Source: Corynespora cassiicola (Eukaryota > Ascomycota > Dothideomycetes > Pleosporales > Corynesporascaceae). From it: a stretch of DNA of 64,000 nucleotides. Each line of letters starts with the position of its first letter. Position 1 is the first letter of the stretch. Shown here piece after piece: positions 1 through 9,287 of this stretch. The stretch is from assembly GCA_022059125.1 (NCBI GenBank), contig JAEUWY010000021.1:186001-250000 (forward strand), in the 5' to 3' direction. Under the pieces are notes generated by a model. It saw nothing but the letters and a program-made list of their open reading frames with translations. It was not told the DNA's origin and did not search any database. The position numbers were made by a program, and so were the translations under genes.

Positions 1-1755
1 GAGGTGTAGGTTGGTGTTTTGGCGGAAAAAATGGCCATCATATCTAATAGACCAACAGGGTACGTTCCACGCCCATAAACAATCGGACTCTACATTGTTG
101 GATTCTTTTGAAATTTTGTGAGCAGGTTTCTCAAACGTTTGTGTATGATGGTTATGGTCTGGAATCTTCTCCAAAGCCGGCATACCATGTAGCCGATATG
201 CCTTAGTCTTTCCCTGGCCTCCTGATACAACAACATCTCCAGTATTGAAAACGTAATCGACGAAGTTGTAAGATATGTTCCCTCGAGATATCATTTGGTC
301 GAATTGATCGTATCTCTCCGCATAGTTGGCCTCGATCCAATCAAACAGTAACTTCAAATGTGTCTGATGCTTCACATTTAATGTAAATGGAGCCTGTCTG
401 GTTGACCTATAACCATACCAAAACATATAAGGTGCTCTGATTTTGTCAAATGGAGCATATGCTTTGGCTTTTTCTACTTCAAAAATTGATCTTATGAAGT
501 TTTCGAAGGCCAGGCGCAGATCTTCAGATACGATGTGAATATCTTCAGAAAATGGCTGTGGGCTAGGTAATACACCCGCTTCCAGATTTGCTGCCACATC
601 TGACTTCTTCATGCGAGGCGCGCTATACGATCTGTTTATGACAAAAGAGATTTCTTCATTTTTTCTCAAATGATCATCAAGGTCAATTAGTGGTAGCTGA
701 GGCCTTAATTCTAGATTTGAATTCGTGCTGAAGGTCCATGTGGGCTCTTGAAGACAGAAAATTGTAGGATTAGATTCGATACGATGAAGCACCTGAGATC
801 TAGGCTGTCGAGGCATCCTTTCTCCTTGAACAGCTGGAGGATTCCGATTTTCAAGGCGCTGAATTCTTTCCAAGAGTTTACTTATAAGCTCTGATTCATT
901 CGACACACCGTATTGTGATACTAATGCGTCTACCTCAGGTTGTGTAAGACGTGGGAGCATTCCATGTCGATTTGTTTCCGAGAATATTCCAAGGGCGGCG
1001 GATCCGGATGGGGGCAGGAAATCAGATGTAGCCATTGTATTAGGTTCAGTATCTGACACTGATTCCAACCAAGGGTTAGACATCGTATTTGAGCCACCGT
1101 AAGAACTCAACCCTGTATTTAGGAACCGATTAGTCCGAAGGTGTCGTTCTGGGTGATTCAACATGGCTAACGCTGATTGTTCAAGCAACAATCTTCTTCG
1201 TCTGTTTTTTTGCTCCAAAAGCGACGGTTGGATTCCAATGTCTTGTAACACGGAATGGGCCCACGGAACCCCTTCTTCAGTGATAGCCTCGAAGACTTTA
1301 TCGACTTCGTCGTCAATGGCTAGGAGCCTTTCGTTTTTGAAATTACTGGCTTCTGTTTGGTCCCGTGATATGGTCAAAGCTTTAGTGATATCGAGATATG
1401 GATCGACGGTTTCTTCGACTTCTCTTTGACGGGACTCTTGCTCAGCTGCGGGCTTAATTTGGATGGTTTGCCAGATATTCCCAGGCGATTGTTCTTGATC
1501 CTTTCTTTGGCTATGATCCTCTCCTTGGCTATGATCCTCTTTTTCACTCTGATCCTCGCTTCCCCTGTCTTCTTCGCTATTTTCTAGTTCATTATATTGT
1601 TGGTCTTCTTGGAAATCTTCATCATCTTCTTGAGACAAGGATAGTTCTGAATGCTCAGCCTCGTCACTATCTTGCGTCGAGCTTGATCGGACAGAAGATG
1701 ATCGCGTGGGTCCGATCCGAGAGGGAGGTTTCGAGAAGGGGTGTCCGGCCAGCAT
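1..1755 (-). CDS. AAA-family ATPase with DUF7025, N-terminal part (runs off left edge)
   Basis: One frame stays open on the minus strand from an ATG at 1755 to base 1, giving 585 codons without an intron; the rest lies outside the window. A stop lies in frame just upstream of the ATG. Residues 1-120 are Ser/Glu/Gln-rich, with an EDHSQ repeat encoded near 1500-1560. A helical stretch follows. From about residue 440 the sequence resembles DUF7025, the domain that precedes the ATPase core in a family of fungal AAA proteins, with motifs such as YDQFDQMISRGNISY and FNTGDVVVSGGQG. The Walker motifs are not in the window, so the ATPase assignment rests on the DUF7025-like region. The role of the family is unknown. 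The gene is divergent from the DUF7708 gene at 2008 across 252 bp. The match was made by eye. Confidence 0.72.
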   Translation of the reverse strand, partial: MLAGHPFSKPPSRIGPTRSSSVRSSSTQDSDEAEHSELSLSQEDDEDFQEDQQYNELENSEEDRGSEDQSEKEDHSQGEDHSQRKDQEQSPGNIWQTIQIKPAAEQESRQREVEETVDPYLDITKALTISRDQTEASNFKNERLLAIDDEVDKVFEAITEEGVPWAHSVLQDIGIQPSLLEQKNRRRRLLLEQSALAMLNHPERHLRTNRFLNTGLSSYGGSNTMSNPWLESVSDTEPNTMATSDFLPPSGSAALGIFSETNRHGMLPRLTQPEVDALVSQYGVSNESELISKLLERIQRLENRNPPAVQGERMPRQPRSQVLHRIESNPTIFCLQEPTWTFSTNSNLELRPQLPLIDLDDHLRKNEEISFVINRSYSAPRMKKSDVAANLEAGVLPSPQPFSEDIHIVSEDLRLAFENFIRSIFEVEKAKAYAPFDKIRAPYMFWYGYRSTRQAPFTLNVKHQTHLKLLFDWIEANYAERYDQFDQMISRGNISYNFVDYVFNTGDVVVSGGQGKTKAYRLHGMPALEKIPDHNHHTQTFEKPAHKISKESNNVESDCLWAWNVPCWSIRYDGHFFRQNTNLHL

Positions 1756-2007
1756 TTGAGATGCCAGGCTGGAGATTGATGGCGAACAGTCTCCGGCAAT
1801 CCAAAAGAATACCCAAGATATACCCCTCTATATGACTAAGGAATAAGGCAACTGCCAAGATAATCTGTACAAGCTCAGATGTGGTATAGACTGCTTAGTC
1901 ATCACTGAATACGGTGCTTGGCAATAACCCTGCACTTGACTTCAGGCTATATGCTGCATAACGTGCAGTCCTTTGCTCTTCGATTGCATACGGCTGTTTC
2001 AGTGTCT

Positions 2008-3758
2008 ATGAATTCAACAAACCTGAGCGAGGGGTGGATCGGGGTTTCTGGCACAAGGTAGGTACCGCCCATCATAATCATGGACAGTATCCTGATATAG
2101 CACAGTAACGCGTCTGTTCAACAACGAAACATATACCAGAAGGCTTTCGATCGCTTCAGTACCCACCCAGAAAGCTCTAAGCTCAACGTGGACCTGATCA
2201 ATCAGGCGGCCACCCTTCAAGATCTAGAGCACGTCGTGAACACTGTAAGCAGGGGTTACGATTGTTCACGTAATCACAAGTTGCGAAGGTGGCTTGAGCG
2301 TTTCTCGAGTCGTTTGATCTACTATGCAAAAGTCTTTGATGTACTTGCTCAACATCACCCCGAATACGTCTCCCTTGCTTGGGGTGCCATGAAGTTTTTG
2401 TTCATAGTGAGCTATTCCCCAAAGCCGGAACAAGTTGGACTCATTTATTGACTTGATTGAAAGGTTCTGCTGAATCACGAAAACGCGATCGCTATCCTCG
2501 CAAAAGCTCTCGCACGTATTGCTAATGTTCTCCCTCGTATTGAATTAGCGACAATGCTATACCCAACTACAAAAATGATGAACGAGGTGGAGGGCCTCTA
2601 TGCACATATAATGGAGTTTTTGGTCCGTGCACATGATTGGTATAAGGAAGGAACCTTTCGTCACATTCTTCACTCCATCACACGTCCTGCCGAGCTACAT
2701 TACAAGGATCTATTGGAAAACATCGAGGACTGCTCGCGGAACATTGAGCTGCTCGCGGTCGCTGGCTCTCAATTAGAGCTTCGGGATATGCATAATAATA
2801 TGAAACTCATGGCAGCTCGGTTGGAGAGATCTGAGAATACGTTGATGGAGCTAAAATCTTTGATTTTAAGTAAGTTCAAAAGCAATGAAATTGAATGAAA
2901 ATACACTGACAAGATTCAGGCCATCAAGTATTGAGCTCAGCATCACTTATAGATACAAATCAGAAAGTTACTGATATTCAATTTTCGGAGATGATTGACA
3001 TTGCTGTAACGGGCTTATCATTCAATCATGAGGAAAGCTTTCAACAAGCGCTATCGATACGGAAATTACGCGATCACAGTCAAAGAAACACCGTACCAAA
3101 GGCGTTCTGGAAATCTCCCGTGTTGACAACCCTTGCGAATGCTTCAACTGCATCTCTAATCCTGATCCGAGGAGCTTTCAAAGGGCGATGGTTGTTACGC
3201 GATGCTGCCGTGAAAACCGCTGAAGAGCTGCATCGAAACCACGTTGCAACTTTGTGGGCGGTCCATGCATCAGCAATTAATGCACATGCTACACCGACAA
3301 CTCCATTGGATATCCTCAAGTCACTCGTTGCACAAGCCCTTCAACTACAAGGATCTCGGAGTACTCAAAAGTCAACAGCATTATGCTGCACCCAGCTTCG
3401 AAATGCTGTCTCTAAAAAGCAATGGCTCGATATACTAGGCGCTGCATTGGCAAATTGTTCTAATGAAGTATACGTTATTCTCGAGCTTGAGCTTGTGGAT
3501 CCCTTATCTGGAACTAATATGTCAAGTTCAGATGTTCTCGAACTCTTGTGCAAATTGGTTCAAGAGCTGGCAATTCGTAAGCCAAATCTAGCCGTGAAAA
3601 TAATGATTTTCACTTGCAGGACAAACATCACCAATGCGCAAGATCACGAGAAGGTTCCAAGCATTCTGCTCAGCAAAACGCCGGTGAGACTATATAAAAA
3701 GCCCACTAAACAGGCAAAGACGCGTGTTAGATCATCGTTCGTTAGAGTAGCATACTGA
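2008..3758 (+). CDS. DUF7708 (fungal STAND N-terminal-like) protein
   Basis: Proposed exons are 2008-2057, 2106-2406, 2464-2869 and 2920-3758, giving 531 aa with all phases consistent; the first exon is the least certain. The segment with HPEYVSLAWGAMKFLFI, continuing across the 57-nt intron into VLLNHEN and VLPRIEL, is characteristic of DUF7708. That helical domain usually sits at the N-terminus of fungal STAND/NACHT-type proteins. After a coiled stretch ending near residue 250 there is a region with SLILIRGAFKGRWLLRD, which looks like a STAND ATPase core without an intact GxxxxGK P-loop. The protein ends in a short Lys/Arg-rich tail with no ankyrin, WD40 or TPR repeats. A role in self/non-self sensing is known for some STAND relatives but is only inference here. 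Confidence 0.78.
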
Positions 3759-4389
3759 CCACAATACTACTCTAATTTCATATTAAAATAATTCTAGAGT
3801 TTTGAGATGTGACATAAAAGTCGCGGTTCCATTTAGCTTCTCCTTTAGACAAGTTGTGATTACCGGATTAAATGTGACGATATGTCCTGAGTTTATGTTT
3901 ATGCCATAATATAACGTCTTTTTTTGGATAGCTGTAATTCATGATTCCTCCAAGGATGGCTTACATTCATCCAGAATCATATATTTAAAATTAAAGGGCG
4001 TATACATGCATTTGTTTATGGTCAAGCCTATTCTAGCGTGGACAGACTGTTAGTAACATGATCATTAGTTCCAGAGTAATCATTTCAAGGAGTTGCTAAT
4101 GAAACTTGTTTTTACTAGCTAAGTCTATGCGCACAGCACTGCCTGATTCTGGATGGCGTAGGTGGCACTTCTGGGTGGGGCGGTTCGGAACCCACCCCGG
4201 AGCCACTGGAACATCCACTTTTTGTCCAGAATCACATAAATGACTGCAACACCTCCCGAAAGCAGATAAATTATTAGATAGAGGCATAATCTTTCTTTGA
4301 GGTGGTCTAAAGTAGGAAGTTGCAACCATTAAAACTGATTGTTGCCTAAGTGTACATCAGAGTCCCCCTAAATCAAGATATCCGTCCAC
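3759..4389. other. Intergenic, AT-rich
   Basis: This stretch lies between the DUF7708 stop and the EthD start. Short open frames at 4096-4329 have no codon pattern or motif I recognise. A local GC-rich patch near 4165-4205 contains imperfect inverted G/C runs. Nothing else is visible. Confidence 0.5.
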
Positions 4390-5263
4390 ATGTCAGCCGC
4401 GGCTCCTCTTCTCAAGCAAATCGCTTGCCTACGCCGAAGGGCTGACATGACTCGTAAAGAGTTCTTTGACCACCACTTTTGCGTTCATGGCTCAATTTCC
4501 GACATCCCCGAAAATATTGATGAAAAGCCTCAGTAAGCCTTTTACTCTGCTAGACTCGTATTTCTATCCGTTCGCCTCAGCTGATTTGATCTTTCAACAC
4601 AGTAAGTATCTACAGACGCACTTTTTCGATGCAGCCTTTGGCGGACGAACCGATGGTATCGCAGGAACTGGTAATCACTCTTGGGTCGGTCGCGACGACA
4701 TGACAGAACTCTACTTTCGTGATTGGGACCATATGAAGTCTTGCTTCAGCAGTAATTACGTTCGTACAACCATCGCACCTGATGGTGAAAACTTCAATGA
4801 CCTAGAAACGGCCATCCCTTTGCTCGTGGTAGAGAAGCCGCTAAGCCTCAATCATAACATACTGTCATCTGAAGCTAGCGAAGGTAGCAGAACCGTCGCG
4901 GTTCTATTCCTTGCAACAAAGTCCGATAAGTCGGAGGAAGAGCTGGAGCGCATTCTTTCCCCAGCTTTGGTCGAAAGTCTTTCAGAGCATTCCCGTGGCG
5001 AAGTCTACGGGCTAGAGGTCAATATGAGCATCCCGGCCGATAAATTCGACATCCGAGCATACTTTGGAGGCAAGAACATGCCCAAATATCCAGTAGTATA
5101 CAAGATCTACATGAAAGGCAGAGCATCGGTCGTAGTGGTGCGAAAGGCACAGAAAGCTTTCATGTCAAGAATGGCCGACGTTGTAGATTCGAACCAGACG
5201 TTCATTACCTTTGGTCAAGAGGGACTTGTCATGGATGTTGGAAACAAAATAAGAGTGAGCTGA
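4390..5263 (+). CDS. EthD-domain protein, two-domain dimeric alpha/beta-barrel type
   Basis: Exons 4390-4532 and 4603-5263 give 267 aa. The 70-nt intron (GTAAGC...ACACAG) restores the expected HKYLQTHFFDA across the junction. The N-terminus (QIACLRRRADMTRKEFFDHH, then FCVHG) and the block GRDDMTELYFRDWDHM are typical of fungal EthD-domain proteins. EthD was first described beside a bacterial ether-degrading P450 system, and fungal relatives include small dehydratase-like enzymes of secondary metabolism; most have no known substrate. The second half, from about residue 155, repeats the ferredoxin-like pattern (VAVLFLATKS and VVYKIYMKG), so it is probably a second barrel half. No signal peptide is visible and the protein is probably cytosolic. 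The neighbours do not suggest a pathway. Confidence 0.85.
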
Positions 5264-6040
5264 ACAAGACCTGTGGATGAGACTTGTTAACCTTTTTCAG
5301 TTTGATAAAAGCCGACAGCCTCAGCTGCCGCATTCTTAGAGCTTCCCATCAATTTTATGTACTGCTGGGCACAGAAAACACCGCTTACGAGTACGAAAAG
5401 ATCCTTACATGCAGCGCATACCATGGCTTGGGAGACCCGTCTCCACATCCCCATTTGAATATATAGGAAATACATAAACACCAGATCATGTGCGCGGATA
5501 CTCATGAAGACGTTTATTCATTACTGTACAATGCAGCTGGACATCCTGTCCAGACGCTGATGTTCCACTCCTGGATAAGGGAACCGTGTACATCGATCTA
5601 CTCTCCTTCGCGCCCGCATGATATCCGCATAAATACTAAAGCAACTTGAGCATTAGAAAGGACAAGGAAAAAGACACACCAGCACATAAAAAAAGGCAGA
5701 AAAACAGAATCCCATGCCAGCCGCCGTCTTCCGGATCCCCCCCCTCGCGCCACCGCGACCACCCGCCAAACGCCGCCCACCCCTCCCATCCACCATCCAC
5801 CCCAATACTCCCATCATCGATCCATCACATTCGCATCAAAAAACCGCCCGCTCCCAGCGCGACGCACACGCGCAGCCCACGTTGTGCGTCGCCGGACGCG
5901 CGAATCACGCGTCCGGCGTTGCTAAACCCCCCATCCCCACCCCCCGGGAAGCGGGGTTCGCGTGCCGGCAAAACTTAAGCTTAAACGCGCAGTTTTCGAC
6001 GGCCTTCCCGAAGCGGCAACTTTGGCCCCGGTTTAAGGTT
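5264..6040. other. Intergenic with abrupt GC-rich, C-rich segment
   Basis: The first 330 bp are AT-moderate. From about 5700 the plus strand turns C-rich, with poly-C and ACC runs, and holds open frames (5646-5978, 5714-6118) that look like low-complexity shadows. A perfect hairpin lies at 5890-5918. AAGCTT occurs twice in an AT-rich patch (5970-6050) at the 3' end of the 2EXR gene. Confidence 0.5.
5890..5918. repeat. Perfect 11-bp inverted repeat, 7-nt loop
   Basis: CGCCGGACGCG at 5890-5900 is followed by CGAATCA and then CGCGTCCGGCG at 5908-5918, an exact reverse complement. The stem is almost all G:C. It lies about 120 bp beyond the stop codon of the minus-strand 2EXR gene, so it could form in that gene's 3' UTR or be a protein-binding palindrome. 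Confidence 0.8.
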
Positions 6041-7036
6041 TTAAGCTTGTTCGCAGCGACGAGAGCCGTTCTGGAGCGAGGGAGCGGAGGGCTTTCTGGC
6101 GCGGTCCTTCAATTCTGATGCAGAGGAGGTGAGGGCTTGCGATGGGTGGGTGTTCGCTGGGGGTCCGGGGGGTGGGCAGGGGATGGATGGGAGTGCGCGG
6201 TCCGGGTTTTCGTTGAAGGTCTTGCCGGAGAAGAAGACGAGTCCGAGGAGTAGCTTCAGGAATTGGATGGAGAGCCTGCCGTTGAATTCGCGGAGATCCA
6301 GTGCATCTTTTGGTAGGCGGAGATCCGACCAGTATGGTAGTCCGTTGCGCCCAAAGCACGCAGTCGCCTTCTCGTCGTCTGTGAGCCTGAACGTTCTATA
6401 CACCGTGAACTGGCGAGGGGAGGAGAATTTTGGGTGCTCGATTTCCGATAGCCTTGTGTTGACCAGGAATAGCTTGATTTCCTTGCTCTTTTCCGTGCTG
6501 TGTCCGACACTCGGTATGTCTTGCAGCCGTAAGGGTCCCACGGATACTGGCACCAAGTGGAGATTGTTGCTGCTTGGGTAGCCGAGATAGAATGAACTAT
6601 GCCCTTGTCTCAATCTCCTTTGGAATCTCGATGGTGCTCTCATGGGGCAGAAATGAACTGTGGGGGCCTGGAACACAGGTACACCCACTCTTTGCAGCTC
6701 CGAGAAATGGTAGGAGATTCGCGAGTCACTAAAGTAAGAGTAGAAGATAATCTCGATGGCTGTCACCCCCGGGATGAAGAGAATGTAGCGCTCGTCCGTG
6801 CGGCCTATATACCGTAGATATGGCATTGCTTGGCGGAATGCTTCAGCTCGGGATTCATGGCTTGCATGGAACACGGCGGGTAGAGACGATGCCACGAGCT
6901 TTTCTGCTCTTACGCCGATTGTGGTCATCTTTGAATCGTCCAATAAGGCTTCTGTCCAGACCATATCCTGCAGCTCTCGTGGAAGGCTCCTAAATACGGT
7001 GAAAGAGCCAGTGTCTGTTAAGGAGTAACAAGACAT
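6041..7036 (-). CDS. 2EXR-domain protein
   Basis: A single open frame of 331 codons starts at an ATG at 7036. The N-terminus FRSLPRELQDMVWTEAL is the signature of the fungal 2EXR domain (the LP.E(L/I)R..IW motif), followed by VFHASHESRAEAFRQA, the second conserved helix of that family. 2EXR proteins resemble F-box proteins in fold and are greatly expanded in filamentous fungi; their biochemical role is largely unknown. The C-terminal 45 residues are Pro/Ser/Arg-rich and encoded by the GC-rich segment that begins near 6200, so the end may have been extended into formerly non-coding DNA. A closely similar but interrupted gene lies next on the same strand at 7473-8348. Confidence 0.82.
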   Translation of the reverse strand: MSCYSLTDTGSFTVFRSLPRELQDMVWTEALLDDSKMTTIGVRAEKLVASSLPAVFHASHESRAEAFRQAMPYLRYIGRTDERYILFIPGVTAIEIIFYSYFSDSRISYHFSELQRVGVPVFQAPTVHFCPMRAPSRFQRRLRQGHSSFYLGYPSSNNLHLVPVSVGPLRLQDIPSVGHSTEKSKEIKLFLVNTRLSEIEHPKFSSPRQFTVYRTFRLTDDEKATACFGRNGLPYWSDLRLPKDALDLREFNGRLSIQFLKLLLGLVFFSGKTFNENPDRALPSIPCPPPGPPANTHPSQALTSSASELKDRARKPSAPSLQNGSRRCEQA

Positions 7037-7472
7037 CTTGGAGTGACCCTCAGGAGAATAAATTGGGTTTCCCAGGTGCTAGTTCCGCTTTGGGGTGACA
7101 AATTCAAGAGTTATGAGTTGGATGGGGCATTTAATAATCTGAGGAGCTTCAAATGGAGTAGAAACTAACTTAAATTGAAAAATATATGGTTGTTGAACGC
7201 TAGCGTGGGCCGTACTCTCATTGTCCATTAGTCCCAATAATTCTCCCAACCGAACCTCAGGTTCTGAGTGAAATCCCGGAATTATTGCAGCATCATGGGT
7301 TCTGAATTGAATCAAAATATGTTAAACAAACTTCTTGCATTGCATTTTCTATGGTGGCCTAAGTATTGATATCAAAATTTGATCTATGACAGCCTTCTAA
7401 CTTGTGGGCCTATATCAATTCGCATCTCAAGCTCAACCGACAATTTCTCCATTCCTCTACCCAGAATAAATA
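7037..7472. other. Intergenic between two 2EXR genes
   Basis: AT-rich sequence between the two minus-strand 2EXR genes, serving as upstream region for the gene at 6041-7036. The short open frame at 7079-7315 shows no recognisable motif. Confidence 0.5.
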
Positions 7473-8348
7473 CTAATCATCATTTTCATCTTTCCTCTCT
7501 AACTGTCTCGCGGAGATGGACGAATAGTACAGTAGATCAGAAGTCTTTTGATCGACTCCTCTTTCCCAGTGTTCGCTTACCGGGCAGACGTCTTCCATAG
7601 GTATCCTATAATATCTTGGACGAAAATCATTCCGTCTGCTTGAATTATTCTTTTGCTCTGGCAGTGTTTCCTCCTTCACATGAATCATTGTGACGGAGAT
7701 TCCAGGCCGAAGTAGTCTAGATTCTGCACGATATGCAGTCTGAAAAACTTCGAATGATCTGTAGAGACCCTGGCTCTTCAAGCTGGCGATGCCTTATTGG
7801 CTTTGAGGGATTTGGTCCAGACCCGTTAATCCGACTGAGATATTAAGACATGGCCTTGGGTTTCCTGTGTGTTTGATAGCCAATGCGCCTTCGTCGAACG
7901 CAAAGTTGTCGAGATTGGATGTGTTCAACATTCTTATATGAGTTCTTTTTGCCTCGAGAACGGGTATTCCCATAGACTTTAACTCTGGAAGAAACTGTGG
8001 AAGCCAAATTTCCTTTTCACGCCAGACGTGCTCGGGTGGGTTGACTATGCCGTAATGCCTCTTTGGATAAACAGTTATCTCAATATTTGTAGATTCCGGG
8101 GGGAAGAAGGTAGGTTTCCGAATGCTACCACCAAAATGCCGGATGTAGGAAGCTCCTTGGCGGAAGCCCTCAATTCTGGACTCTCGGGTAGCTTGAAACA
8201 TGGCAGGAAATCGATCAGACGTAGGAACGGCGACATCACGCCGGATATCGAATGTGATTGTTCTCTCGTGAAAAAGAGCATATCCCCATATCTTGTCCCG
8301 AAGTTCTTTTGGAAGGTAATTGAAGAGGTAAAATGTATTCGCCCGCAT
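7473..8348 (-). pseudogene. 2EXR-domain gene interrupted by an in-frame stop
   Basis: From an ATG at 8348 the frame encodes a 2EXR N-terminus (FNYLPKELRDKIWGYAL, then MFQATRESRIEGFRQG) and stops at TAA (7794-7796) after 184 residues. The same frame then stays open for another 106 codons to a TAG at 7473. The upstream part aligns with the neighbouring paralogue (for example ISVGLTGLDQIP against VSVGPLRLQDIP), and the paralogue continues well beyond this point. The simplest reading is a full-length gene broken by one nonsense change. Alternatives are a truncated but working protein, stop-codon readthrough, or a 40-nt intron with a poor GTCTGG donor ending at 7759. Confidence 0.62.
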
Positions 8349-9287
8349 GCCTTTGTTGCGATATTTTATGTGATGAAGTTGTTGAGGTCAAGGCTTTCGA
8401 TTTTTTTGATGTTTTAATACAAAAGGAGGGGTATAGCGATGATTGGCGAATGGTTGGGTTGAGAATACTTTCTTTCAAACAGATAGGTATTTAAGTGCGC
8501 AAAACTCTCAGGTATCTATCTAGTCGCACGATGGCACGACATCTAGACCCTCACCAATTTTTTAGGGCGGGCTATGTAAGCATGCTGACTGGTCAGGTAG
8601 AGTCTTAAGCAATGGATCCACGGCTATTTGGTTAGTTGAATACTATTATCCTAAGCCACTCCCAACAGAAATCTTAGGAACAATATATCCATAACTACCT
8701 TGGCACACGCGAAACTATTCCAGATACCTAGCAGTCGGTCTCTTATGTGACGTTTGCTGATCTCAGTGTCTAGGCCAAGTGTATTCAATAAAGTATTGCA
8801 TGATCGCCAGCTTCGTTCCATAGCAACATCTCAGGCTCGATTTATCGGCATACTGCTGCGGTAGACCGGCCTTTTATCTGTCTGGCCGATTGAGACGTGT
8901 TCTATGGAGACTTCAGGAAAAATGCTCGTGGAGAACGACTCGTGCGGAGGAGGGAGAAGAAGAGGGATGTATGACAGTGAGCGGACTGAATACCACTACC
9001 GCCCATGGCGGTGACAGAATCACCCTCGGGTCTGGAGCGGAGAAGTTGCAAGTGAACTGACCTTGGTATTGACATCCTTGGCCGATATTCCAGAATTTTG
9101 TTTGCCCAAGAGCCCACGTTTTCTGGCATCTCGCCATGTCTATAAAGGCTAAGTTGAAAAAAAAGAGTCTCCCAAAGGCTGTTCGAAGCGTCTGGAACAA
9201 GCTCATGCGCCATTCCTTCCATGCCCAACACAAGCTCCGGACACCCCCCAAATCAAACAGAAAGGAACTCGCGGAAACGAAACCTCA
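8349..9287. other. Intergenic
   Basis: Upstream region of the interrupted 2EXR gene and downstream region of the Zn2Cys6 gene. Open frames at 8902-9251 overlap in several phases, have no recognisable motif and look like chance frames. I see no feature here. Confidence 0.5.

Noticed and set aside
4090..4330. GC patch in AT-rich DNA as a possible transposon end
   Set aside because: The inverted G/C runs are imperfect and no transposase or paired terminus is present.
5646..6118. Pro/His-rich plus-strand open frames
   Set aside because: Low-complexity C-rich DNA opens several frames at once; opposite strand holds the end of the 2EXR gene.
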